DNA of 64,000 nt from Nymphaea colorata. Its lineage: Eukaryota > Streptophyta > Magnoliopsida > Nymphaeales > Nymphaeaceae. Location: assembly GCF_008831285.2 (NCBI RefSeq), contig NC_045141.1:4543224-4607223 (forward strand), given 5' to 3'. How positions within the stretch are numbered: the first letter of the stretch is position 1; every line of letters begins with the position of its first letter. A program made the position numbers and the translations under genes. Below, piece after piece: positions 9,780 to 21,424 of the stretch. The notes below the pieces were generated by a model, which saw only the letters and a program-made list of their open reading frames with translations, was not told the DNA's origin and searched no databases.

Positions 9780-10330
9780 TTATATCATTTTTCTTCCTTC
9801 TTTTATTCGCACTTTCTTAATTTTTTTTTTTCTCTTAGAATCTTTATATCTCTTTGATTATTCTCTTAAAATCTCTCTTTACAGATTTTCCTTTCTCTAT
9901 TTCTTTTCTGTCCCTTAAAAATCTTTACATCTCTCTCGCTTTCATTTTTTGTTAAAATCGTTTGCCATTCTACTAGTTTTTCTCTCTTTATTTCTTTTCT
10001 TTCTTTTCAAAATCTTTATCTATCTCCTCTCCCTCTGAGCACACACTTTCCACTTAAACACCCTTGCTCTTCTACTAGTCACTCAAAAATGTTATATCTC
10101 TCTCTTCTCTCTCTTTCTCTCTCTCATTTTTCTCTTAAAATCTCTTGCTCTTCTACTAGTTTTTCTCTTAAAATCTCTTTATGTTCTACTAGTTTTTCTC
10201 TTTATTTCTTTCCACCCACCTATAAATCTTTATCTCTCTCTTAATTTTCTCTTAAAATCTCTTGCTCTTTTACTAGTTTTTTTCTGTCTATATTTTATCT
10301 CTTAAAATTTTTATGTCAGCCTCTCTAACT
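9780..10330. repeat. pyrimidine-rich degenerate array (copy A)
   Basis: Recurring modules such as cttttactagtttttct, tctcttaaaatctctt and aaatctttatctctctc. The matching array in block B is at 51350-51910. It lies downstream of the receptor gene. Confidence 0.75.
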
Positions 10331-11525
10331 TTTTCGATAAAGGTTTATGATATACTTTCCTTTAAAAAGAATTTCCTTCCTTCGCTTTATAAAGTTTTTA
10401 ACTTCTTTACCAAATACCACACCACAAATAGGTTGAAGCTAACGTTTGGGTAAATATGAAATGCATGGAGAATGAACATAGCTTTAAGATTAGTTACCCA
10501 TGATAAAGGTGTCGGGAATGGCCAAGCCTCATAATGACGGTCTAGTTCTTTTTTTTCTATTTACGTTTTTTAATACACTCCAAAAACATAACTCAAACAA
10601 ATTTTGGGATGCAAACAACCTTATTTGCAGAAGAGGCAATATCAAGCTGGGTGAGGGACACATATTCCAATGCTCCCACAATACTTCAATATAAAGTAGC
10701 ATCTTTGAACTTTGAACTGTTACCGGCAAATAATTTTATGAAAGTGACCATCAGCGTGTTCATGGGTTTGGCTTCATGCATTTTTGTATGCTTAAAAAGA
10801 TTGAAGTTATTACTTTCTTTGATATAACACCATGCTTCGTCTTGACATTGGTGGATTCACTTCCTAGGAAATAGAATGAAGATTTTCCAAGTTTCACTTT
10901 TACTTGTAGGGGGAGGGGTCTTCTATTTAACTAACAGGGTCATTTTCATCTTTTTGATCATTTTTAGTCTATAACACATGGTCCTTTGTTAGAGGGCCAT
11001 TACACATAACATGCTCCAATAACACAATGTTGCTCACAGCATATAATTATCATCCTCCTCATTCAAGAGTGTCTTTTGATAAAATTGGACTTCAGTCCAA
11101 AACTTACTGGCATTGTTCATTTTCATTCATTCTTCTTGTTGTGCAGTTTTTGGTAGGTTTGACAAATTGTGGTGAGCATATAGTACACCAAAATTTTAGA
11201 AAATTGAAAGGATTTATGTGAACTATGGTTATTGAGGTGTCCTGACTTACAATAAGGCACAAACATATGCAATAAGGGACAAAGTTCCAAGCCTCTTTCA
11301 CATAACTTGCATTGTAAATGTGTGAGTTGTTCTACAAGATTGGTCACCCAAATGTCCTAGGAATAGAGCACACAAGCATATTAATCATATCTTTATTAAA
11401 TCCTATATGCAACTGTAATTGAGCAATAAAAGTGAGAGCTCTCAATGAAAGCAATCAACTACAGTTCCACATCCGACTATTTTAGCCAATGGCTGGTCGT
11501 GCCCTAGAATTAAATCTCATTGTAT
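10331..11525. other. downstream flank of receptor pseudogene A, no gene recognised
   Basis: Shared with block B (51911-52832) at clear similarity but without a consistent shared reading frame. Short frames on both strands are broken differently in the two copies, which argues against a gene here. Confidence 0.55.
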
Positions 11526-11872
11526 CTATGGATATATTTGAATCCTTCTCAGCCCTACAACTACTTCCTTCATGTCCATTCTCTCATTTGGATACACCCT
11601 TGAATAAGACAGGCCTATCTCCATGATCACCACCAGCAGATCATTCATAGCAACTGATCTTTCACTTGGAGTAGTATTGCTTTCATTCAAAAGATGGCTG
11701 TCAATGACATCTGAAATTGCAACAGGAAATGCTTCAACCACCCATTGCCTCAAACTAAAATCCCTGTCAAACTGTTCATCAGTAGGCTTTCTTCCTGTAA
11801 ACACATCAAGGAGGAGAATTCCGTAGCTGTAGACATCAGCTTTGGTTGACACCTTTCCAGCCATCCCAAATT
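11526..11872 (-). pseudogene. receptor A: kinase exon 2 (C-lobe)
   Basis: After the acceptor aattag the frame reads FGMAGKVSTKADVYSYGILL, then TGRKPTDEQFDRDFSLRQWV, EAFPVAISDVIDSHLL and ERMDMKEVVVGLRRI. This is the conserved end of LRR-XII kinases (GRKPTDE-F, SDVID-HLL, ERM-M-EVV--L--I). It ends at 11526 after QIYP. Copy B runs past this point, so a roughly 30-bp deletion in A changed the tail. Confidence 0.92.
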
Positions 11873-12167
11873 CTAATTCAACCATTCAACAATATTAAAC
11901 ATGATTAGAGAGCCCCAAAATAATTGGATAATGCTTATGCACGACACAATAGCATTGATTGCTCCCTAATGGATTTAAGATCAATTGAACCTCCAATCCT
12001 GCCTTTCTCATTTTGCATTCTCATACGCATCTAAAAAGAATACAAGATTATTGTATAGAACAGAAGTCCAATATATATGATGTTCAAGTACCCTTAAAAG
12101 AAATCAAACATGTATCCATATATATATATATATATGGATACATATGTATATATATATATTATATATT

Positions 12168-12198
<31 letters not shown>

Positions 12199-13309
12199 TG
12201 TGGAGCCTGTGAGGTTTGTTGAGGTTCATTAATTGTATGGTGTTGCTTTCAACTCTCCGGTGATAGATCTCCACGTTCTCCTAAACATCTCACAAATTGT
12301 GTGAATTATTTAATAGTGTCAGCTGTCAGCCAATCTTAAGCCATTCGATAGACAGGTAGACAGGTACCTGTGATTAGGGATTTTTAATACAAGAAAGGAA
12401 CAAAAATTACAGCTTATGTTAAAGAAAGAAGATCAATTGAAGACTATTGCTTGTTGAAAACATGTCACCAACACATATTTGTGTACATGAGCACAAAAGA
12501 ATGCAAAAACTAGTATGCAACACCACAAGCCATATGAACAACAAATAGGCCGTCAAAAAATAGTTAATCAATGACCTCTACATTATTGAACTAGGAACCG
12601 CTTGTGCATGTCTTTATGTGTGAACTTACCAAATTATGATGATTAGATGGATCATGGGTGTTTGCACATCAATTAATATATTTATTGATATTTTATTGTG
12701 AATCATACACACACACACACAGGAAAGAGTATAATTACCTGGACCACATAAGTCAGGGAATATATATATATATAGGGGATAGAGAGAGAGAAAAAAAATT
12801 GGTAAAAACCAGACACTTTAACATTTTTGCTTAAAACATATTTTAAATAAAATATTTATATCCTAATATATTTATAAAAACAATTTTGATATAAAAACAT
12901 GCTTTGAATCAAGTTGTTTTTATGAAAAAGGTTGATTTGTCTATTATCAAAATATTGATGCTATGATAGCCATTCATTTTTGCTAATTATAAAACACTAT
13001 TAAAGCCCCAAAATGATCAACTTAATATATATTTTGTGTTAATCTATTCTTAAACTTAAGATTATATTGGTATATATATATATGGGGAGAGAGAAATGAA
13101 AAAAGAGAGAAAACAGCCCACCAGAACTGGCAAAACCACTCACTCTCCCTATCTCTCTTTATTTCACCTCACCTCCTCTTGGGCCCCTCCCATACACTCC
13201 CCCCTCCCTTTCTCAATCTCTCCAACAGAGCATTATTGAAGAGAAAGACTGTACACACACATACTCGCACATCGAGAGAGACAAAATTTATAAAATTAAG
13301 AGATAGTAC
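11873..13309 (-). other. intron of receptor pseudogene A
   Basis: About 1.4 kb, AT-rich, with simple repeats at 12118-12201 (AT), 12710-12721 (AC), 12760-12775 (AT) and 13070-13112 (AT then GA). It aligns with the block B intron (53341-55015) apart from the insertion there. Confidence 0.75.
12118..12201. repeat. (AT)n and (TA)n microsatellite cluster
   Basis: About 80 bp of nearly pure AT with short interruptions, inside the intron of receptor A. It is able to fold on itself. Confidence 0.95.
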
Positions 13310-13858
13310 AGGTGCAATGTATCCCATGGTTCCAAGGGTGGTGGTAAGAGTTGATGACTTGTGACCAACTATAAACTTTGCGTTGCCAAAATCACCAATG
13401 TATGCAGTCATGCTTTCATCCAGAAGTACATTACGTGACTTCAGATCACAATGAAGTATCGTCTCTGAGTAACCATGGTGAAGATACTCTAAAGCACAAG
13501 CGACATCAATCATGATATCCAATCTTTGGAAGAGATTCAAGTGATGGGCACCCGAATGTAGAAAGACTTCCAGGCTCCCAAGGGGCATGTATTGGAGAAC
13601 TAAAGCCTTGAAATCTTCATTACAGCAAGACACAATGACTTTAACAAGGTTTCGGTGCCTGATTTGGCGCAACATAGTGCATTCAATGTCAAAACTTTTA
13701 GATGCTCCCTCAAATGACAAATTAAGGACCTTAACAGCCACTGTCGTTCCATCTGCTAGAATTCCTTTGTACACTAAACCAAAGCTTCCACTCCCAAGAA
13801 AGTTTGCATCACTGAAATTGCTTGTTGCATGAGATATCTCTCTGTAAGACATCACTGG
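13310..13858 (-). pseudogene. receptor A: kinase exon 1 (N-lobe to activation segment)
   Basis: Uninterrupted from VMSYREISHATSNFSDANFL through LGSGSFGLVYKG, VAVKVL, IRHRNLVK, ILHCDLKSRNVLLDESMTAY and GDFGNAK to GTMGYIAP. All nucleotide-binding and catalytic motifs are present, with the non-RD loop. The exon end reads gcacctgtactatc where copy B has gcaccaggtatgt. In copy A the G|GT donor in the correct phase appears lost, and the only nearby GT would shift the frame. Confidence 0.9.
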
Positions 13859-14889
13859 GAGTGTAACTCCTCATAATCTTTCAATGTTGTCAGGACACTT
13901 CGACAACCCCCACTTTCTATAGCACGAGATACCAATGAGTGTGCAAACAATGACCAAAAGTGTTGAGCCTCCAATTGCCAAGCGGCGATGACTCTAGCCT
14001 CATTGCTCTTACTTTGCCTCTCTGTTTTGTCTAAGCACAATGGGACATTGAATTTGGGAGCTCCACATAGTGCATAGTTCCCTAGGAACGACTCGGCAGA
14101 AAGGTTTGCAAACTTTCCATCACTTGAATCTCGGATTGAAGGACAAGTCCAAGGCCTGGATGTGTTGAAGTTTCTCCAATGATTTTGGTATCTCTCCGGA
14201 AAGCTTGTTATGGGAAAGGTCAATAATGTCAAGGTTTAGCATGTTATCAAGTTGTTCAGGAATGTGACCATCAATTGTGTTCCAAGAGAAATTCAAATAC
14301 TCTAGCATTTGGAGCTTTGATAATGATGCAGGCAACTCCCCACTCAGCTTGATTGCAAGATATCCATGTTGATCATCATGGCAAAATTCCCAAGACCCAA
14401 AGGCAAGTGTCCAGTGAAGGAGTTGTCCCGCAAGTGTAGCTCCCACAAGTCCTTCAACTCACAAAGATCAGGTGGTAGTGTTTTATAGAGCTTCAAATGA
14501 CCCAGTTAGCATGTTGTGTCTAATATCAAAAGCGTACATGCGGACCAACTGGTAGATTGATAGTGGGATTGAGCCTTCTAATGCATTGTTGTCGAGAAGC
14601 AACACCTGTAAGCTGTGCATCTGTCCTATATTTGGAGGAATGAGCCCTTTTATTTTGTTGGAACTCAAATCTAAGTCAATTAACTTGGTCAAGTTGGCTA
14701 GGGCTAATGGGATAGTACCTTCAATCTGACTAGAGGAAAGGACAAGTTTCGACAAGGTAGTTGTCAAGTTTCCAACAGAGGCAGGAAGAATACCGTTCAA
14801 AAGGTTATCTAATAGATAAACTTCCTCTAGCATCTGACACTGGGTGAAGGATGTGAGAATGGAGAGCTCACGGTTGCCAGGGACATTTG

Positions 14890-15882
14890 TCAACATATTT
14901 CCCCAAAAGGAAAGGTATATAGTTGTGACAGACTACCTAGTTCTAATGGTATTGGACCACTAAATTTATTCCTTTCTGCAGTAAGACGTTGAAGTCTTGT
15001 AGCATTGGAAAGAGAAGCTGGGAGAGGGCCATCAAAATTGTTTTCACCCATATAGAGTTGTTGGAGATTGGGCAGGAAGCGGCCAGCATCTTTAGGGAGA
15101 TGCCCTGTTAGTTGATTGGTCATGAAACTCAAGCTAGACAAGCTCTCAGGCAGTGTACCAGTGAGATTGTTCATTTGCACATTAAAGAATGTCAAGTGGG
15201 TTAGGCTTCCCAACTCAGGAGGAATGTTCCCCTGTATCTGATTTTGGCTGATACTAAACCACTCCAGTTTTGTGAGATTAGCCAAAGCAACTGGAATGGT
15301 GCCAGTGAGCCTGTTACCATAAATGTTTATGCGCTTGAGTTCCAGCAAACCGCCTAGGAACTGTGGAATGCTTCCATAGAATTCGTTTTTTGCAGCAAGA
15401 AGCACTTGGAGATGATGACAATGGCCCAGCGTTTGTGGAATTAACCCTTTAAAATGGTTTCCCCATATGGAAAGTACTTTCAACGAAGGGAGGCAGCTAA
15501 AATCAATGGGAAGATGACCATGGAAACTGTCATTTGAAAGATCAAGAACCTCTAAGAAGGAGAGGTTGCTGATGTATGGGAAGATAGTACGTTCGAGTGC
15601 CATGCCACTGAGGTCCAGACCATCGACCCTTTGTGAACCACGACTGCATGAAACTCTATTCCAGTCGCAGAAGGAGATGTTGGAATTCCAACTTGATAAC
15701 ACATTATAAGGGTCTTTAGTGATGAGGTGTTTGAAAGACAGCAATGCGAATTGATCAGTGACGTTGCTCAGAGAAACTAGCGCTGAGGGCACCTCCCTTT
15801 GGCCGAGAACCACAATGAAGGTGAAGGAGGAGAAACACAAAAGAAAGACGAGCGGCTGAGGTGACCGACTGGTGGTTGCCAT
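14890..15882 (-). pseudogene. receptor A: signal peptide and N-terminal LRRs (longest intact stretch)
   Basis: About 330 codons are open. Residues 1-25 are a hydrophobic signal peptide, then a leucine-rich N-cap with the pair CDWNRVSC, then about ten LRRs of the 24-residue plant type (L--L-L--N-L-G-IP). The frame closes at TGA 14890 after GEIC, and the homologous continuation (MLTNVPGNRELSILTSFTQC) is in the next frame. Copy B has a shift at the same G/A homopolymer. Relative to B this copy lacks six residues after LPESL. Confidence 0.9.
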
Positions 15883-16104
15883 ACATGTCCAACTTGTTAT
15901 GCAGAACATGCATGAGCAGGAATTCAAGGTTTTTAATTTATGTATAGATTATCTTCTAGAAAATTTGTCCTTTTATTTTTTCAAGTGGTAGAAGGCTCGG
16001 TTCTTAACTGCTTTGGAATGCATTGCTTCATCAATGAGACTCTTTCTTGTTTCCCTTTACCACTTTCAGCTCTATTCAATCCCTAATCAAAGTTGTCAAT
16101 TGAA

Positions 16105-17600
16105 CTTTTTTTTTCCTAGATATCCCGAACTGGTTCTGACCATAGTCACACATATGCTGTCTGCCTTGGAAACGAGCAGTTTAGCAATAAAAAAGTATGA
16201 AAAATTTTCTAAAATGAAAAAGAGGGAAAAAAACGAAAAAAAATTTCTTTGGTGTGGAATTTCTTTTTCCAAAAAATTGCTTGAATCAGCTGGTTCATTC
16301 AAATCTATGCTAAATCAATTTGATCTAGCCCATATGTTTTTAAAACAAGTTATTGTTTTTTATTATCTTATATAGGTTGTTATTTGTATCTCAAAAGAAT
16401 ATAATTTTCATATTTTGTGCTGACTAACAACCAAATCGTTTAAATCACCGGATCGACCAGCCCATCGAAGTTGCTTAGTAACTTTATCCACTCATTTCAA
16501 AAGCTGAATTTTCAAAGGTCGCAATCAGACGGACCACGATGGCCAGTTCTTGGTTTTGAAAGAGTCCAAATTTTCTTATATCCGGGTTGGATCTGATTTA
16601 TTTGGGTTAATCCAAATCGAGACCCAATCTAACTTATATCTTTTTTTTTATTTTTTTATTTCTCAATATTCCGATTTAATGATCAGGGCCAGATGCAACC
16701 CGTTGACAGCGTTAACTCCATAAAGCCACGCGTTCTGATGGGGTCATAGTTAATTACGCTCATGTCCCACTTGTATATATATATATATATATATATAGAT
16801 AGAGAGAGAGAGAGAAAATAAAAACCTTTAAATGCAGAAGAAATTTATTTCGATTGGATTTGAAGCGTCAAAGGTGAAAAGGGGCAACACCATCACCAAT
16901 GTTCCAATAGCGAAGCCATTGCATCCCTAATAAAATAAATTCAAGAACTGAAAAGAAATCCAAGTAAATATCCTCATTATATATCTGGATCCGAGATAAG
17001 CCTTAGGTCTGAACCTAACCACTTTCGATACTGGAACCTCTGTATATTGCTCATCAGTTTGGAGTGGCTGACCACTATAATCGACCTTTTGAGCAAGGGA
17101 GCACCAAGTCTATCTTAATTAGCAAAACCGGTTTTTCAATCGAGTCGACAATGCTGCCAGTTTGGTAATATAAATTATTTAGATGCAAATCAGTAGAAAG
17201 ACAACATTTTAAAATGTCTAAAATGAAACAACACGTCGAGTTGACCACCTTCGATCTCATTTATCAACCATTAATTTCCTGTCCAATTATTGAATCAATG
17301 GACACTCGACACAGCTAGCCATCATGGTCAGATTGCGATGTTGTCATAATCTGCTTTTGAAACGAGTGGATGAAGTTGCCTGGCAACTTCCATGTTGTCG
17401 GCAGATCCGGTAATTTAAATGACTTCTTTGTGAATCAGCATAAAGTCTATGAAAAATTTCTTTTTTTTGAAAAATAAATAAACAGTATAAAAAACTAATT
17501 AAAAGCATTTTTTTTTTAAAACAGGGGGACTTGATCAAGTTGACTTAGCGAAGATTTGAAGCAACCGGCTGATTCATGCCAATAATATTTCTAGCTAATC
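16105..17600. repeat. large imperfect inverted repeat, arms about 0.3-0.45 kb
   Basis: The reverse complement of 16270-16550 matches 17310-17590 in order: catcatggtcagattgcgat with catcgtggtccgtctgattg; gcttttgaaacgagtggatg with gcttttgaaatgagtggata; gaagatttgaagcaaccggc with atagatttgaatgaaccagc. The spacer of roughly 0.75 kb has microsatellites at 16772-16815. This is the arrangement of an old foldback-type element or of two inverted copies of one element. No coding sequence was recognised. Confidence 0.75.
16772..16815. repeat. (TA)n followed by (GA)n microsatellite
   Basis: tatatatatatatatatata then gatagagagagagagag, in the spacer of the inverted repeat. Confidence 0.95.
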
Positions 17601-18289
17601 CGATCAACTATTCAACTATGCCAGTTGTTGGAAAATGGCTTTAAGAGTTTTACACCTCAAATGAGTGACAAAGTCTCTAAGCTCAAGCTGGTGATTTCCT
17701 CAAAAGAAAGTATTAGACATTATTTCATTATTGGCGCAAATACTGTGATTACCTTCATCATTCTACATTCATCAACTGAGCAGCACTGAAACAGGTTTGA
17801 TTTATTGTATTTTATTTTGTCAAATTGTGTTACTTTCAAATCATATAAATTGAATATTTTTAATTAATTATACCTTGAAAAAATACGAAATTCATCTGTC
17901 TATCTTGCCAACTAGAAAGATTTAGGCAATGCCACGAGAAGCTTGTGGCTCGAAAGCTGGCACTCATTGAACAAACCACGTAGCTCACATTTATATTGTT
18001 GTTATTGACGGAATCAATTCATAGAAGGAAGGAATTTATCATGCATTGCCAGCATTGGCCGCTGCACACCTGGCCGTCTTATCAACAATTATTGTTATTA
18101 TTATATTATTTAATAATTATAATAATAATAGTAGTATTATTATTATATTGTAGGAACTCCCTTCATTGTGTAGGTTGGCAGTTTCATTGATGACTATTCA
18201 ACTATTCAGCGTAGTAGTTGCAAACGTTTTCATGACTAACGAGAACCACCACTTACATATACGTTGTGAGAGATGACAACAAATTAAAT
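17601..18289. other. no gene recognised; AAT-type microsatellite
   Basis: Contains a self-complementary run of att, ata and aat units at 18086-18152 (ttattgttattattatatta ... aataattataataataatag). Nothing else was recognised. Confidence 0.5.
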
Positions 18290-18545
18290 ATAATCATAAA
18301 AAAACACATTTTTTATTTTTGAAAAAATAGTGATAAAACACGAAAAATAAGTCTACTGAATAAAATGGCAAAAAGATATTTTTTTTGAAAAGAATATCAA
18401 AACAAAAAACGTGGTTTTCCTGTCTTTTTCATATTTTTTTCATTTTTTAGAAAGTTACCATTTTTTTTTGCATTTTTTGTATTTTATTTTTCATGCTTGC
18501 TGTATTATACGATAGGAAGACCTCCCTGTTTAAAAAGCAAAAATG
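18290..18545. repeat. poly-T/poly-A rich repeat related to 7290-7610
   Basis: Shares the order agttaccattttt, T-rich core, then tgctgtattatac with the 7.3-7.6 kb copy in the same orientation. Non-coding. Confidence 0.45.
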
Positions 18546-19429
18546 AATATTGGTGATTACGGTAGAAACCTATTTATGTTTATATATAAAAAAAAGGTGA
18601 ATAGAGTTGAAAAGACTCACGCATGTAGTCAGCTGTGCTGCTGGACTTAAAAATGTGAAGCAAACACCTTCCAAAGTAGTAAACTTTCTACTCGTGTTCG
18701 TACGTACTGGACAACAGGCATGGCTATCACCAGTTGCTTTACCACCCAACCATAGTTACAAAATTTTAACAGAGGCCAAAATAGGTTTTTTAATTTTTTT
18801 ATCTAAGATGAACTAAAATTTATGAAATTTGCATATCAATGTTTGAATGTTTTAAAATTTGATGGCGGGGGACCAAGGCCCTTGTGGGCGCCCCTGCCTC
18901 TGTCCCTCGTGTGTGTAGTAACTGTGGGTCTATCTAACTTACTATTAACAAATTTGGCTCGATATATAATATCTTGTTAGATATTGTGGAATTTTAATAG
19001 TCACGGTGTCATATCCCAAAGCATTAAAATAGCTTAATGATTTAGGCAAAAGCCGAAAAGTCAACAATCGAAAATCATAGCCACAAAAGAACATGAACTT
19101 AATGAGCTTTCTTTTGGCAATGTTTTGTAACATATTTATTGATGTTTTAATCAATTTAAATGGATTTCAATTTTATCAAAGTGCTTCCTAAATGTTTTTT
19201 GCCACATTCAGGCCTCTACATGAGTATAAAAATTCAATCATGCTATTAGTATACTTCACATATAATTATGATGCTCATATCTTTCTTCAAGCGAGTAACC
19301 AAACCTGGTGATTGTCATACCGATTATAGATGATAATTAATCACTGAGTTGATCTGACCATCACATACAGATTCTAGTATTTGGATCCCTATGTTACTGG
19401 AATGACAAAAATCCAGCATACATAAGCAC
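18546..19429. other. no gene recognised
   Basis: A stretch ending ggcgcccctgcctctgtccc (18885-18904) resembles the ends of small plant transposons, and an outward acagaggc lies at 18770. No target duplication was found, so it is not called. Confidence 0.4.
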
Positions 19430-21418
19430 ACAAATAAGCAATTATTTCACATGAGACTGTAAAAATATCACAATCATATATACATGTGGAAGACAAGTAG
19501 CTGATGCAAGCCAACAACCACCAACATCTAGCTCCAAAAAAAAAAAAATCAAAATATTATGTAAATGTCAAGACATAAGCATCTTAAACATGTTATCCAG
19601 GTGAAAGAACCATGATCAAAGATGCATGCTAGAAGTTCTAGGAACAAGCAGGAACTAGGGGTCGTCTGGTAATCACAATAGGATATTATTGTTGTATGTA
19701 TCTGCCATAATATTTAGGACAGATTCATGGAATGTTGTAACATAATATTACATAAATTTGCCTAATTATATAGAACAGTTACATACAGTTATTGTTGGCA
19801 TATGCAGAGGCAAGTTACAATGTACGTAGCTTCACCCAGCTCTTTGGTGGGGAAAAAAAGCCCCGTCAGAGGTAAGGAATTTTCTTGTAGAGGCCGCTAT
19901 CACCATCTCTTATATCTTTGGCCGAGTAATGGCTGCTCAAGCCATTATAGTTCCAAGAAAATGATCAAATAAGATTATTTTGAGTGCTAAACAAAATCAA
20001 ATTAGAAAGCAAGGAGAATTAAAATGAAAAAATGACCTATGGAAGTTCAACAAGGAGAACTTTAGAATTTGTCATTGAGTCGATATGGTCGATGATAGCT
20101 GAAGGGTCATATGGAGCCAATTACACCCAAATTAAGGCTGTCAATGTATCTGAGTTTAATTGGATATCTAACCAAACCAGTTCAAGAAATATCGGATATG
20201 GAAAAAAAATTTATATCCGATTAAGAAATTGGATCGGATTTGGATTTAAGAAACGACATCTGACTGGATTCAGATTCAGATTTGGATGTACAAATATATC
20301 CAATTGGATTTGCATTCAGATTCAGATACGGATTGGATTTAATTTTAAATAAAAATCTTATATTCAAATGTTCTTGCATTTTGAAAATCAACCAGAATTG
20401 AATCAAAATTCGAATTCAGATTGTGATATCGGATTTTAGATCCATTTTTGTATTCGAATCAGAATTTTAATATGGATATTGAATATAAAAAAAAAAACAG
20501 GTATAGTTCAAGATTTATCCTATTTGAATTTGATACGTTAACATCCCTCTCCCAACTCCAATCCAGGACCCCAGAAAGACAATAAATAACAAACGATACA
20601 AACCCCTCAAATTATTCCCTACTGGCCTACAAGTGTCATACAATAGAGATAGCTAATAAGAAACTTTGATGGATAATCAAAATTAAAAACTCTATCATAT
20701 ATGTATGTGTGTGTGTGTGTATATATATATATGTAGGGCAGATTTTGTATTTAAAAAATAGCAGATTATAAAATTTCGACGAACTCCTAACTGAGGCTGT
20801 TAACAGTAGAAATGCTAGTTCTTTTTGGTAAATCCTGTTTCACTTCTTATTTGGCTTAGTAATCAACTGATCAACCTTGGTCAAAGCATGTATATTTAAA
20901 CAGTTGAAGAAAGGAACGAAAATTTGACAGACGTCATTAAGATTGTCAAATTTATTCATGCCATCTCTTATTGTTAGATGTCATATGCAAAGTCTGCATG
21001 ATGGGACATGACCTTGAAATTTGATGATTGAAAGCTCCAATCTGATCACATTTTATTTCACTAAAGAAAAAAGACTTGAGTGCTGCAAGTAATATGGGGA
21101 TTTGTTGGAAAGTGATAAGAAGAGAAAAGAGTAAAGATAAAACTCTGAATTGATAGGCCACGAAAAGTTTCGAGGAATCCCGTCAATTTGGAATTTCAGT
21201 CACAGTTATAACAGAAAAATATAATTATTAAACTTTTTACTTACTAAACTTTCAAAAAACTAAAATTTTTAGCTACTGCTAATAATGTGACGTTTGGAAA
21301 ACTTAAGCATGTAGGAAAAAGATCAAAATTTTGACTTTGCCATGGATTTGCAGAAATTTCCAGAATTCTTTTCCTTTTTTTTTTGCAAAATATTGTCACA
21401 ACCAATTTATTGACCAAA
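19430..21418. repeat. duplicated block R1a (pairs with 27240-29208)
   Basis: About 2 kb closely similar to R1b, same orientation, 7.8 kb apart. Shared landmarks: gcacacaaataagcaattat at the left edge, gcaggaactaggggtcgtct, the ATCCGAAT-type repeat (20130-20560), a (GT)n/(AT)n tract (20706-20736) and attgtcacaaccaattt at the right edge. Short frames are not conserved, so it is non-coding. Its right edge coincides with the broken 3' end of the L1 element. Confidence 0.9.
20130..20560 (+). repeat. dispersed ATCCGAAT-type repeat inside R1a
   Basis: Strings such as ggattcagattcagatttgg and tcgaattcagattgtgatat, ending gttaacatccct. Same family as the copy at 3838-4035. Confidence 0.65.
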
Positions 21419-21424
21419 CCATCG

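Larger units (their letters stand above)
11526..15882 (-). pseudogene. LRR-XII receptor-like kinase pseudogene A (EFR/FLS2/Xa21-like)
   Basis: The chosen start at 15882 gives MATTSRSPQPLVFLLCFSSF, a signal peptide; an upstream in-frame Met at 15927 is also possible. Next come LRRNT-like ALLSFKHLITKDPYNVLSSW, a run of LRRs (for example LEVLDLSNDSFHGHLP), a transmembrane segment readable as GGSTLLVIVCTLIGISCYRK, and a kinase domain split by one intron (11873-13309). The kinase has GSGSFGLVYKG, VAVKVL, HCDLKSRNVLLD (non-RD: Cys before the catalytic Asp) and DFGNAK, then APE in the second exon. This domain order and the non-RD loop are typical of LRR-XII pattern-recognition receptors at the plasma membrane. 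Lesions seen on comparison with copy B: frameshift near 14895; LRR loss of roughly 55 bp near 14478; 1-base loss near 14350; about 12-bp loss plus shifts near 14115-14130; 1-base loss before the TM; a TGA at about 13873 where B has CGA; altered donor at 13310; short C-terminal deletion near 11535. Confidence 0.93.
9110..15990. repeat. segmental duplication block A (pairs with 50800-57740)
   Basis: Collinear, same-orientation similarity to block B about 41.7 kb away. It starts at gaggcatgtagtctcatttt (9124; 50808) and runs past the receptor start codon into its 5' flank (tagattatcttctagaaa here, tagattctcttcgagaaa there). Both blocks hold an LRR-XII receptor kinase pseudogene on the minus strand, its large intron, downstream sequence and a pyrimidine-rich array. 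The copies differ by many small indels and a 0.3-kb insertion in B. Confidence 0.92.

Noticed and set aside
12013-12222. 69-codon Ile/Tyr-rich frame
   Set aside because: Translation of the AT microsatellite in the receptor A intron.
13169-13309. Open frame continuing past GYIAP in receptor A
   Set aside because: Comparison with copy B and the exon 2 start shows this is intron sequence that happens to stay open.
18770-18902. Possible MITE with acagaggc ... gcctctgt ends
   Set aside because: The inverted ends are only 8 bp and no flanking target duplication is visible.
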